NCBI GenBank assembly: GCA_029251375.1
Contig: JAQXDL010000012.1
Coordinates: forward strand, 1 to 61,231
Length of the DNA stretch: 61,231 nt
Source of the DNA: Pseudomonadales bacterium
GTDB taxonomy: Bacteria; Pseudomonadota; Gammaproteobacteria; Pseudomonadales; Azotimanducaceae
Direction of reading: 5' to 3'
Part shown: positions 8,747 through 17,350 of the stretch, in pieces
Numbering within the stretch: the first letter of the stretch is position 1
How the letters are laid out: each line of letters begins with the position of its first letter
Program-made: the position numbers and the translations under genes
Notes under the pieces: generated by a model
What the model was told of the DNA's origin: nothing
Seen by the model: only the letters and a program-made list of their open reading frames with translations
The model's database searches: none

Positions 8747-8944
8747 CCGGCCGTAATTGGTAGCAGAAGAGAAGACGGCACTATTAAGATAATCATTGAA
8801 GATTCAGGGAAAGGTATTGGTCGGCAAGACCTGGGTGAAATATTTGATGGATTTTATCGCTTAAAGGGATCCGACCAGTCCATTGAGGGGCTTGGCATCG
8901 GTCTGTCGATGGCAGTGAGACAGACAATTCGCTGTGAATTCTGA
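8747..8944 (+). pseudogene. Remnant of a sensor histidine kinase ATPase domain
   Basis: Only about 65 codons survive between two stops, with no start codon or ribosome binding site. They contain the G1 box of HATPase domains ('IEDSGKGIG'), the F-box-like 'IFDGFYRL' and a G2-like 'GLGIGLSMAVRQ'. The N-terminal sensor, dimerisation/His box and N box are missing upstream, and the end of the ATPase domain is lost to a stop. It is therefore a fragment of a gene that was inactivated long ago, left in a 945-base gene-free interval. It shows that a two-component system was once encoded here; no partner response regulator remains. Confidence 0.75.
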
Positions 8945-9450
8945 CATACCACCGAAATCGCCTGCCCACGCTGCAGGGCGATGCTGGTGACAGTGAGACT
9001 CTGACACCTCTAGGTATGAAACGAAAAAAACAGGTATACAAAATGAAGAAGCTAAAAGTGAAGAAACCTAAAAATCCACGTACTTGCAAACATATTTAGG
9101 CTCAGGGATAGATAAAATAGCGCTTCCTCAAGCTGAACCAATTTAATCCCGCATATTCAGTTGCTCGGCTTAAAAGCTATGGAACGATATGGAACAAGAC
9201 TAAAGCGACAGAGTGTTCCCTCGCTTTCCAAGCTGATGATAGGTGCAGGAGCACCCATAGCCATCAGGCATATGCGAAGAATGATCTTCCACATTGAGAG
9301 GAAGACTAATTGGATTGGCGGGTTAGTATTCGATGGCGCTAGGTTTCGAGAACAAGTTACGGGACTCATTTCTTGATGAACTGACTCCGTCACTTCAACC
9401 TGACCATTCTCATTCTTCAGTTTTTAAGCAAAGTCTGCGGGCTCAAACTC
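8945..9450. other. Degenerate gene-free stretch
   Basis: About 500 bases after the kinase fragment. Short frames of 60-80 codons exist on both strands, but none has a start with a ribosome binding site or a recognisable domain. It probably holds further decayed sequence. Confidence 0.4.
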
Positions 9451-9520
9451 TTTTATCTTTTCTCATTTTTTCTCATCTTTTCTCATTTTTTCTCATCTTT
9501 TTTCGTCTTTTCTCATCTTT
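9451..9520 (+). repeat. 10-bp tandem repeat TCTCAT(T/C)TTT
   Basis: Seven 10-base units in exact register (9451, 9461, 9471, 9481, 9491, 9501, 9511). The units at 9461-9500 alternate TCTCATTTTT and TCTCATCTTT; the first and sixth units are degenerate. The tract is almost pure pyrimidine on the plus strand and ends 32 bases upstream of the mltC-like start. A 10-base period equals roughly one helical turn, so it may act as a bent or protein-binding element; it is also a likely slippage site. Confidence 0.9.
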
Positions 9521-9552
9521 TTTCAAAGACACTATGCACATAGAATAGCTGA

Positions 9553-10623
9553 ATGTTTACGCCAGCAAACTCATACACCTGTTTTCAGCGACCTTCGCGT
9601 CGTTTCCTATTAATTTGCTCTCTGCTTTTCTCCGCTACGTTGTTTGCGGAAAGCCAGCCCAGCTTCGACGAATATAGTCCGGATGTGGCGCAATTGCTTA
9701 AAGAATACCATGCTGAAACTGATGAACTTGGCAGCGTGATGCCATCGGTCCTCGCCTATAAAGGCAATAGCACTGCAGAGACACTGATCGATTTTGATCG
9801 TGGTCTAATCACTATTAGTGCTGCCAATGCAGAGCAGGTAAAACAAGCTGCGATTGAAATACTCTTAACGCAAATTGATCCTGAAATTATCGACGCAAGT
9901 ACCGCCACTGATTTAGGGCTAATAAACTCGAAAGACCAACAGCCTTTTTTTTATGAGCAAATATTAGATCAGGATAGCTTGCCCATTGCCTCCGTCTGGC
10001 GAGCGACTCGATTTGCCGACTATTTGATCGCTCGCAACAATAAAGACGATCCTACACGCCTAGTCATCCCGATGACCGGCCAATACAAAGCGATTGCAGG
10101 AAGCAAGTATCTAGGTTTCGCAAAAACAGCTAGCGCCAAACACATGATTCCAGCGCCGCTAATTATGGCCATCATGGAAGTCGAAAGCTCGTTTAATCCA
10201 TTGGCCCGCTCTCGCTCCAATGCGTTAGGGCTGATGCAGATTAAAGCAGATACCGCCGGCAAAGATTATTTTTCTATCATTAACGGCTATAGCCACACAC
10301 CGACAACCGCATATCTTTACAACCCTGAAAATAACGTCGAGGTGGGCACGGGCTATCTGAGTATTCTGGCAGACCATTATCTCGGCGGGATCTATCATCC
10401 GCAGAAGCTTCAGTACGCCATCATCGCAAGCTATAACGGTGGCGCAGGAAATCTTTATAAGAGCCTAGTCCGATCAGGCAACAAAAAAACAGCAATTGAA
10501 CGTATTAACCAAATGAGTGTGAAAGACTTCTATTGGTTTTTAACGCATCGACACATTCGATTAGAGTCGAGAAATTACGTCAAGAAAGTCACCGCTAGCA
10601 TGGCGAAGTACACGCAGATATAG
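9553..10623 (+). CDS. mltC: Membrane-bound lytic murein transglycosylase, MltC-like
   Basis: A 356-aa exported cell-wall enzyme that cleaves peptidoglycan glycan strands with formation of 1,6-anhydro-muramic ends. A signal peptide (hydrophobic stretch at residues 18-31, likely cut after 'TLFA') is followed by the MltC-type N-terminal domain ('LIDFDRGLITI', 80-89) and an SLT lysozyme-like domain: 'MEVESSFNPLARS' with catalytic Glu211, 'ALGLMQIK', 'YLYNPENNVEVGTGYL' and 'AIIASYNGGAGN'. E. coli MltC is a lipoprotein, but no lipobox Cys is seen at the cleavage site, so this version may be periplasmic or held by its uncleaved N-terminus. The pyrimidine repeat directly upstream may affect expression. 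The nucleosidase gene follows after 81 bases on the same strand. Confidence 0.9.
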   Translation: MFTPANSYTCFQRPSRRFLLICSLLFSATLFAESQPSFDEYSPDVAQLLKEYHAETDELGSVMPSVLAYKGNSTAETLIDFDRGLITISAANAEQVKQAAIEILLTQIDPEIIDASTATDLGLINSKDQQPFFYEQILDQDSLPIASVWRATRFADYLIARNNKDDPTRLVIPMTGQYKAIAGSKYLGFAKTASAKHMIPAPLIMAIMEVESSFNPLARSRSNALGLMQIKADTAGKDYFSIINGYSHTPTTAYLYNPENNVEVGTGYLSILADHYLGGIYHPQKLQYAIIASYNGGAGNLYKSLVRSGNKKTAIERINQMSVKDFYWFLTHRHIRLESRNYVKKVTASMAKYTQI

Positions 10624-10652
10624 TTGTGGTACTAACCTCTTGATGAGCTTAA

Positions 10653-10668
10653 TCTGGCACCTTACTCT
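10653..10668 (+). promoter_or_regulatory. Repeated upstream motif TCTGGCAC(T/C)TTACTCT, copy 2
   Basis: Second copy (15 of 16 bases) of the motif found upstream of yegD, here 36 bases before the nucleosidase start codon. Sigma-54 does not explain it: the TTGC box is missing at the required spacing. Confidence 0.3.
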
Positions 10669-10704
10669 AGCGTGGCAACTTCCCAGGGCTAAATAACAAG
10701 GACG

Positions 10705-11523
10705 ATGAAATTGCACACTAAAGTCGGCCACGTGGCCTTGATTGTATCTCTATTACTAAGTGTCGCAATCGCTTCTTCAAGCAGCCAAGCACAACAATCG
10801 AACGCCATTGGTATACTGACCGCCCTCGATATTGAACTAGATCTTCTGATCGGCGCCGCTGAGACCATAGAGACGACCACCATCGGCGGTGTTGAATATC
10901 ACCGTGCTAGATTGAATTCAGTCGACGTCGTTCTTGCTCGCGCAGGTGCCTATGGAATGTTACCGAGTGCGACAACGAGCATTCTGATTCATGAATTTGG
11001 GGTCAGCGGCATTGTCTTTACGGGTATTGCGGGTGGCGTTGCCGACCACACCAAGGTATTGGATGTTGTCATCTCAACAGACCTTATTATCCACGACTGT
11101 GGCACGCAGACTGATGATGGGTTTGTCTGGAAGCCTGACTGCGGTGTTAAAGAAGACGGCAGCATCCCAGTCGATCCCTATCTACGAAAAATCGCTAGCG
11201 ACGCTGCCAAGCAGATTGTCGGCAAAGAACATGTGTTTGAGGGAAGGATTGTCAGCGGTGAGGCGTTTATTGCCAGTCAGCAGTATGTCAATTTCTTACG
11301 CGATCAATTTGATGCCTACGCGGTAGAAAGTGAAGGAGGACCGGTCGCAAGAATCGCGCATGAATTTGGGGTTCCAGTCATTGTTATTAGGACTCTTTCT
11401 GACAAGGCCGATGGCCGAGCACATGATTCCTATGCAAGTTTTGCGCAGGATGCCGCTGATAACTCTGCGCGTGTCGTGCTTAAGATGCTAATAGACCTGG
11501 CCGGCGCTGAACGATTGAAGTAG
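10705..11523 (+). CDS. Exported 5'-methylthioadenosine/S-adenosylhomocysteine nucleosidase-like protein
   Basis: A 272-aa PNP/UDP-phosphorylase-fold nucleosidase that would hydrolyse the N-glycosidic bond of adenosine-type nucleosides. Motifs: 'IGILTALDIELDLLI' at the start of the mature domain, 'FTGIAGGV', 'SGEAFIA', 'AVESEGGPVA' (the usual purine-contact version is AVEMEG) and 'RTLSDKAD', which carries the catalytic Asp. Residues 1-29 form a clear Sec signal peptide (hydrophobic core, then Ser/Gln/Ala-rich cleavage region), unlike the cytoplasmic Pfs/MtnN enzyme. A periplasmic nucleosidase could salvage external MTA or similar nucleosides. The Met-to-Ser change in AVEMEG means substrate preference may differ. 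The start has AAGGA four bases upstream. Confidence 0.82.
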   Translation: MKLHTKVGHVALIVSLLLSVAIASSSSQAQQSNAIGILTALDIELDLLIGAAETIETTTIGGVEYHRARLNSVDVVLARAGAYGMLPSATTSILIHEFGVSGIVFTGIAGGVADHTKVLDVVISTDLIIHDCGTQTDDGFVWKPDCGVKEDGSIPVDPYLRKIASDAAKQIVGKEHVFEGRIVSGEAFIASQQYVNFLRDQFDAYAVESEGGPVARIAHEFGVPVIVIRTLSDKADGRAHDSYASFAQDAADNSARVVLKMLIDLAGAERLK

Positions 11524-11733
11524 TAACGAATAAAATCTTTCACCAATTTCACAAGATCTATCGATACTAATGAACTAATGGACTAATCGACTAAAGGATT
11601 ATCTACCTGTCCACCCCTATCTATTTTCGAGCAGCGAGCTCTAATCTGAACCGAGCAAACCCGAACGACACCACGGTAACATTGCTTGAAGGCAGCTCAT
11701 CCCATACGCGTGATCTATTTTCTCTCTAAACTC

Positions 11734-11749
11734 GTATAACGGGTTATAC
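11734..11749. promoter_or_regulatory. Perfect 16-bp palindrome, probable operator of the RND efflux operon
   Basis: GTATAAC-GG-GTTATAC: two 7-base arms in exact dyad symmetry around GG, 42 bases before the adaptor start. The right arm overlaps a good -10-like TATACT. Such a palindrome over a promoter is typical of a repressor or MerR-type activator site. No regulator gene lies beside the operon, so the cognate protein would act in trans. Confidence 0.6.
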
Positions 11750-11791
11750 TCGGACTACCTCCGCGCTGCGCCGCGAACCTGGAGAAACATC

Positions 11792-13039
11792 ATGTCGACG
11801 GTCACCGAAATGCGTGAAAACGGGGATAAAAAAGACGCCATCTCAACACTCGCGGAGCACACTAACGCCGCATCCGCAGAAACAGTCCGGAAGAAGCCAA
11901 TCGTTGGTTTATTACAGGTTGCCGGCGTTATCGTTTTGATTGCCCTCGCATTTATCTACTCCCGCGAGCCCGTCGATGCCAAGGCTCAGTCCGGAGCACC
12001 ATCAACAGGACAAGCAACGCCAGCCGCAGCTCAAAACACCTCGACATCAGCAGGGAAACTCGCGCCTTTAGTTTCTGTACTTAAGCCGGCTGCGTCATCC
12101 CAACAGGTAGCTATTACATCAACCGGCTCTGTCGTTGTTCGCAGCTACGTGACATTAACACCACAGGTTTCAGGCAAAGTAATTTCAACTTCGCCAGCCC
12201 TAAGAAGCGGCGGCCGATTTTCGGCTGGTCAAATCCTTGTAACACTTGAAAAACGTGACTTTACCCTTGGACTCGCTCAAGCCAACGCTGATGTTGCCTC
12301 AGCACGCGCATCACTGCAGCTCAGTCTGGCCGTTGGCAGCGCTGCAGTATCTAACTACGAATTGCTCAATCCAGGTGAAACCGTGCCCACCCTCGTCGCC
12401 AAAGAGCCTCAAATTGCACAGGCAAAAGCACAATTACAGTCCGCCATTGCACGTCGTGATATTCAGCAAACGAACCTTGAACGAAGCGTCTTCAGCTTGC
12501 CTTTTGCTGGTCGTGTGGTCGAAAGCTCGGCAGATCAAGGCCAAATCCTTCAAGTTGGTCAATCATTTGGGCGCGTCTATGCGCTTGACTCGGTCGAGAT
12601 TGTTACCTCATTGGCGCCAGAAGAGCTGACCAAAATAGCCCCTGCGATAGACCGCACGGTGACCGTCACAGCTGATGGCAACATTTTCTCAGCAAAGGTA
12701 AACAGGGTGGCGGCCGAGCGTGATTCGCGCAGCCGCTTCTCACAGGTGTTCATCACCCCGAACGACAACCAAGCCCTAACCCCTGGAACCTTCGTGTCCA
12801 TTACGTTAGACGGACCGCTCATCGACGACACTTTCATGCTGCCGGAAAGTGCACTGCAGGTCGGTCAGGTTTTCTGGATTGTAAAAGACGGCAATATTGC
12901 CGAGGTTTCAGCGAACATCTTGGGTCGCAGTGACGGTGAGTATCTGGTTAAAGCGTTCGACTATGCACAGGGTATCGTGACCGGATCAGTTCCTGGCGCC
13001 AAACAAGGCATGCCTGTTCGATTGGCGAGTAAAGACTGA
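11792..13039 (+). CDS. RND efflux periplasmic adaptor (membrane fusion protein)
   Basis: A 415-aa adaptor that links an inner-membrane RND pump to an outer-membrane channel. Residues 34-56 form an N-terminal membrane anchor ('VAGVIVLIALAFIYS'), followed by an Ala/Gln/Ser-rich linker, a biotinyl-lipoyl-like half ('LTPQVSGKVISTSPAL'), a short alpha-helical hairpin (about 155-225), the matching lipoyl half with 'PFAGRVVESSADQGQ' and a beta-barrel plus membrane-proximal domain. No lipobox Cys is present, so it is anchored by the helix. GGAGAAA precedes the ATG. Its stop codon overlaps the pump gene start (TGATG), showing translational coupling. No outer-membrane factor is encoded here, so a TolC-like protein from elsewhere is needed. 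Confidence 0.93.
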   Translation: MSTVTEMRENGDKKDAISTLAEHTNAASAETVRKKPIVGLLQVAGVIVLIALAFIYSREPVDAKAQSGAPSTGQATPAAAQNTSTSAGKLAPLVSVLKPAASSQQVAITSTGSVVVRSYVTLTPQVSGKVISTSPALRSGGRFSAGQILVTLEKRDFTLGLAQANADVASARASLQLSLAVGSAAVSNYELLNPGETVPTLVAKEPQIAQAKAQLQSAIARRDIQQTNLERSVFSLPFAGRVVESSADQGQILQVGQSFGRVYALDSVEIVTSLAPEELTKIAPAIDRTVTVTADGNIFSAKVNRVAAERDSRSRFSQVFITPNDNQALTPGTFVSITLDGPLIDDTFMLPESALQVGQVFWIVKDGNIAEVSANILGRSDGEYLVKAFDYAQGIVTGSVPGAKQGMPVRLASKD

Positions 13040-16000
13040 TGGCCGGCCCAGTTATTCCCCATGTACCGAGCATCGACAATCACCGGGGCATTGTGGCTTA
13101 TTTTGCTAGAAACCCGGTTGCTAGCAATCTTGTTATGGTCATTCTACTTGTCGGCGGACTTCTTGCTGCCCTGGGCCTAACCGCACAAGTCTTCCCTACC
13201 ATTGACCCTGGCACCGTTACTATCTCCGTTGCCTACCCTGGCGCAACACCCTCTGAAGTTGAAGAAGGCATTACCCGCCGCGTCGAAGAGGCGGTGTTTG
13301 GCATAGACGGCGTGGACCGCGTGATATCCCGCGCATCAGAAAATCTAGGTTCCGTCACACTTGAACTAAAAGACTTCGTCGATGCCGACAAAGTCCGTGA
13401 CGATGCTGAAGCAGCCGTTCAGCAACTGATCGACTTCCCGCCGGAAGACGCTGAACAAGCAAAGATTGTGCGAGCCGAGACCTTGGCAGACGTGCTAACG
13501 ATCGTTGTCAGCTCTGAGATGGGCGAGCGTCAACTGCGACGCGGCGCTGAAGCCATAGAAGAGGAGTTACTTGCCCTACCCGGGGTTTCACTGGTCACGC
13601 TGATAGGCGCCAAGGACTACGAAATTGCCATCGAAATTACTGAAGCTTCGCTGCGACGCTACGACCTGACCATGTCCGAAGTCGCCAATACGATCCGCCG
13701 TTCATCCATCAATCTGTCGTCGGGTGAAATTCGCACGCGCGGCGGCGATCTACTACTGCGCACCAACACCAAGGGCACGACAGGCAAATCGTTTGAAAAC
13801 ATCGTGCTACGTGCAGGCTCTGACGGCAACGTGCTCAGAGTCTCAGATGTGGCAACCATTCGCGACGGTTTCATCGACGTTGACCTTATAAATCAGTTCA
13901 ACGGTCGCGAGAGTGTATTTGTTAAGGTCCAAAAGTCCGAAGCCGAGGATGTATTGGCCATCGCCGAAGAGATCAAAACATTTTTAGTGGACTACACACC
14001 ACCGGCGGGCATTGACGTATCCGTATGGGATGATCAAACCGCAATCCTCGAAGATCGCGTTGGCTTACTGCTGCGTAACGGTCTACTCGGTTTTGCGTTG
14101 GTATTCCTGTTTCTTGTCATCATGCTGGATTTACGACTGGCGCTCTGGGTAGCCATGGGCGTGCCCATTTCCTTTTTAGGCGCGTTTCTTTTCTTTGACG
14201 CATTTGACATAAACATCAACATGATATCGTTATTCGCTTTGATCATAGTGCTCGGTATTGTCGTTGACGATGCGGTTGTCGTTGGTGAAAACATCATTGC
14301 CGAACAGGAACTAGGCAAGCAAGGCATGGAAGCTGCAATGGACGGCGTCAAGGGCGTGTTTGGACCAGTCATGGTCGGCGTGCTAACGACGATGGCGGCA
14401 TTTGCGCCATTGCTATTTGTGACCGGCACCTTCGGTCAGATTCTTGGCGCGGTGCCTGTGGTTGTCATTTTAGTGCTCGGCATGTCTCTGATTGAAGCTT
14501 TCCTGATTCTACCTTCGCACTTAGCCAATGGCGGCAAGTGGAGCCGCTGGCCGCTGGACCGCATACAAGACGCCGTCGCTGGCGTTGTGGAGAGATTTCG
14601 TAACAACATTCTGGCACCTGCTGTCGCCCGGGCTGTGCGGCGTCGCTACCTAACGTTACTGAGTGGCATTAGCCTGCTGATTTTAGCGGGCTCTTTAGTG
14701 ACTTCTGGCGCGATCAGGTTCATATTTTTTCCCGACCTAGAATCAAGTTCTATCCGTGCGACGGTGGAGTTCCCCGTCGGTACCCCGTTCGAATCAACAA
14801 AAAGCGCGGCTGATCGCCTGGTTGCAGCGGCCAACGCCGTCAATGCAGAACTGGACGGTGTTGCCTTTGAATCAATTAGCGTCACCATCGGCGGCCAAAC
14901 TCGCACAGGCGGCGGACCCGGCGGCGGCAGCGGATTAACCGTCGCCAGCCATTTGGCATCCGTACAAATTGAACTGGGACCCGAGCCGCCTAGAACCCAG
15001 TCGGCTAAGGAGCTGGAACGATTGTGGCGAACCGAAGTGGGTGAAATACCCGGCGTTGAACGCCTTTCCTACGTGGCAGACTTCTTCAGTGGTGGCGCCG
15101 ATGTTGAATTCGAACTTGCGCATCAAGACGGTAAAATTCTTGAACTCGCCGTGGCCGAACTGAAAGCCAGTTACGAGACCCTAAATGGCTTCTATGAAGT
15201 TCAAGATTCCAACAGTATTGGCAAGCGACAATTCGATATCAACCTAACACCAACCGGTGAGGCTGCTGGATTAACGCCCGCAGATGTTGCACGACAACTG
15301 CGAAGGAATTTCTTCGGCGAAGAAGTTCAGCGCATCCAGCGCGGTCGCGAAGAATTAAAAGTGATGGTGCGTTATCCCGAGGCTAGCCGACGATCAACGG
15401 CCGACTTATTTGATGCGCGCATACGTTTGGTTGACGGCAGTGAAGCACCCCTTTCCAGTGTCGCGCAAGTGACGGAATCGCGCAGTTACTCCGCCATCAA
15501 TCGAGTTGATGGACTGCGCATTGTGTCGGTCTCGGCTCAGGTTGATAATGCTGTGACGACGCCAAGTATTGCTAACGCCGAGATAACGAACCAACTCGTA
15601 CCTCTCCTCAAACAACAGTTTCCTGGTTTGCAAATACGGCAAGCAGGTCAAGGCCGAGAGCAATCAGAAGACCTCGGCGCGCTGGGTAGGCTAACGCTAG
15701 TTGCCCTGCTGATCATTTTCGCGTTAATGGCATCGCAACTAAAAAGTTACACTCAACCCATTATCATACTCGCGGGCGTACCCTTCGGTGCTGCCGGCGC
15801 ACTCGTCGGACACTACCTGCTCGGATACAATCTATCGTTTATCTCTATCTTCGGCATGGTGGCCTTGAGCGGCGTAGTTGTGAATGACTCGCTGGTGCTG
15901 GTTGACCGCTACAACAAATTGGTTGACGAAGGCTGGGATAATGCAGAGGCCATCATTGAAGCCTCACGCCTCCGATTCAGAGCGATCTTTCTAACCACCG

Positions 16001-16218
16001 CAACAACTGCGCTCGGCTTAACGCCGATGCTGTTCGAAACCAGCACTCAAGCACAGTTTTTGATTCCCATGGCCGTGAGTCTAGCGACAGGCATTGTCTT
16101 CGCCAGTGTCATCATCTTATTTCTTGTTCCAGCGCTTGTCATGATACGAGAAGACATGCGGCTGAAGGGCAAGAGTGCAGGCCGCAACAAACATGTGCTG
16201 CCTAACTCCCTCGGCTAA
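13039..16218 (+). CDS. RND-family efflux pump permease (AcrB/MdtB-like)
   Basis: A 1059-aa proton-driven inner-membrane pump with the duplicated RND layout: TM1 (about 25-46), a large periplasmic loop, TM2-6, a second half with its own loop, and TM8-12. TM4 reads 'GIVVDDAVVVGENI', which carries the paired Asp of the proton relay. The loops include 'VAYPGATPSEVEEGITRRVE', typical of hydrophobe/amphiphile exporters. Heavy-metal pumps have different TM4 residues, so drug, bile-salt or lipid-like substrates are more likely, but the substrate cannot be read from sequence. It forms an operon with the adaptor. Length and motifs are intact. Confidence 0.95.
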   Translation: MAGPVIPHVPSIDNHRGIVAYFARNPVASNLVMVILLVGGLLAALGLTAQVFPTIDPGTVTISVAYPGATPSEVEEGITRRVEEAVFGIDGVDRVISRASENLGSVTLELKDFVDADKVRDDAEAAVQQLIDFPPEDAEQAKIVRAETLADVLTIVVSSEMGERQLRRGAEAIEEELLALPGVSLVTLIGAKDYEIAIEITEASLRRYDLTMSEVANTIRRSSINLSSGEIRTRGGDLLLRTNTKGTTGKSFENIVLRAGSDGNVLRVSDVATIRDGFIDVDLINQFNGRESVFVKVQKSEAEDVLAIAEEIKTFLVDYTPPAGIDVSVWDDQTAILEDRVGLLLRNGLLGFALVFLFLVIMLDLRLALWVAMGVPISFLGAFLFFDAFDININMISLFALIIVLGIVVDDAVVVGENIIAEQELGKQGMEAAMDGVKGVFGPVMVGVLTTMAAFAPLLFVTGTFGQILGAVPVVVILVLGMSLIEAFLILPSHLANGGKWSRWPLDRIQDAVAGVVERFRNNILAPAVARAVRRRYLTLLSGISLLILAGSLVTSGAIRFIFFPDLESSSIRATVEFPVGTPFESTKSAADRLVAAANAVNAELDGVAFESISVTIGGQTRTGGGPGGGSGLTVASHLASVQIELGPEPPRTQSAKELERLWRTEVGEIPGVERLSYVADFFSGGADVEFELAHQDGKILELAVAELKASYETLNGFYEVQDSNSIGKRQFDINLTPTGEAAGLTPADVARQLRRNFFGEEVQRIQRGREELKVMVRYPEASRRSTADLFDARIRLVDGSEAPLSSVAQVTESRSYSAINRVDGLRIVSVSAQVDNAVTTPSIANAEITNQLVPLLKQQFPGLQIRQAGQGREQSEDLGALGRLTLVALLIIFALMASQLKSYTQPIIILAGVPFGAAGALVGHYLLGYNLSFISIFGMVALSGVVVNDSLVLVDRYNKLVDEGWDNAEAIIEASRLRFRAIFLTTATTALGLTPMLFETSTQAQFLIPMAVSLATGIVFASVIILFLVPALVMIREDMRLKGKSAGRNKHVLPNSLG

Positions 16219-16538
16219 ATCATTGATTAGTATTGCGTGAGTGAAAGCGGGACTCTATAGAAAACGAATAAGAACAGATTAAAAGAAAAGTTTCTGTAAC
16301 GATCTTTTAAGTTTGGCTAAACGGCTCGTGCAGCCTTAACTGCGAACGTTACCACTGTTACGCATCACAGGCTTATGCCTCAGGCCCAGCAGCATTTGAT
16401 GCGCCGCGGAAACCCTTCGTTGGTAAGTTTGATTATCGGGGTCTTAGTACTTTTTTTTGCTAAACTATAACGCGATTGATCAAAGCGTTTTTCTTGATCA
16501 CAGATGATCCTGTCAACAACCTCCATAGACCCGATAAT
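16219..16538. other. Intergenic region without recognised gene
   Basis: 320 bases after the efflux operon. There is no convincing terminator hairpin with T-run and no gene. In the last 80 bases the methyltransferase frame is also open upstream of its first ATG. Confidence 0.4.
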
Positions 16539-17267
16539 ATGAATGACCTGCGAGAGTACTTCGAACAAAATGAAGGCAAGCTGATCCATAAGTAGCTTCA
16601 CTACTTTGAAATATACGATCGTTATTTTTCAAAATTCCGCGGCACGGATGTTCATTTGGTTGAGATTGGTGTCTCTCAAGGCGGCTCTCTGCAAATGTGG
16701 AAGGACTATTTTGGTCCTAAAGCGCGAATTTATGGCATTGATGTCAATAAGGACTGTAAGCAGCTTGAAGAGGACCAGGTTGAAATTCTAATTGGTGACC
16801 AGGGCGACATTAAATTTCTAAAACAGCTGAAAGAAGCCATACCTCGTATCGATATCCTGCTGGACGACGGCGGGCATACCATGAAGCAACAAATAAATAC
16901 GTTCGAGCAACTGTATCCCGCTATTTCACAAAACGGTATCTATTTGTGCGAAGACGTACATACGTCCTACTGGAAAAAGTTTGGTGGTGGTTATCGCCGC
17001 CGCGGCACTTACATCGAGTACGCTAAACAACTAGTGGATCAATTGAATGCGTGGCATTCACGCGAAGGTAATTTTAAAGTCGATGATTTTTCCAGAAGTG
17101 CCTATGGCATACATTTCTACGACAGTGTTGTCGTAATTGAAAAGCGCAACGTTGAAGAACCGACCCACGAACGACGAGGTGAGTACACCACGCCTTATCA
17201 TAGTAAGCCCGGCTTCTGGAAACGTGTCGAGCGCAAAGTCACTGGCCTGCAATCTGGCAGAAAGTGA
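16539..17267 (+). pseudogene. Class I SAM-dependent methyltransferase interrupted by an in-frame amber codon
   Basis: Reading from ATG 16539 gives 'MNDLREYFEQNEGKLIHK', then TAG (16593-16595), then 'LHYFEIYDRYFSKFRG' and the Rossmann start 'VEIGVSQGGSLQMWKDYFG'. From memory, related proteins keep a Trp at the stop position (HKW-x-HYF), so a TGG-to-TAG change would explain it. The rest is intact: 'ARIYGIDVN', 'DILLDDGGHTM' and 'YLCEDVHTSYW', giving 242 codons in all. The family resembles methyltransferases of glycan or antibiotic tailoring clusters (cephalosporin-hydroxylase-like). Restart from the TTG at 16656 would lose the first helices and has no ribosome binding site. It is thus probably a recent pseudogene, unless the stop is suppressed or a consensus error. 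No sugar-pathway genes are adjacent. Confidence 0.75.
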
Positions 17268-17285
17268 TAAAAAAATAAGGGACTG

Positions 17286-17303
17286 TGATCATTTAGATGA
17301 TCA
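17286..17303. other. Perfect 7-bp inverted repeat between convergent genes
   Basis: TGATCAT-TTAG-ATGATCA between the methyltransferase and DUF1501 genes. It could end transcripts from both sides, but it is AT-rich and has no T-run, so a terminator role is uncertain. Confidence 0.35.
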
Positions 17304-17350
17304 TTAGCCATACAAGTTATCGACCAAATAACGACGGTCCGTGTTTGTCG

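Noticed and set aside
9333-9548. Small hydrophobic protein encoded across the 10-bp repeats
   Set aside because: The Phe/Leu/Ser-rich sequence is simply a translation of the T-rich repeat and there is no ribosome binding site.
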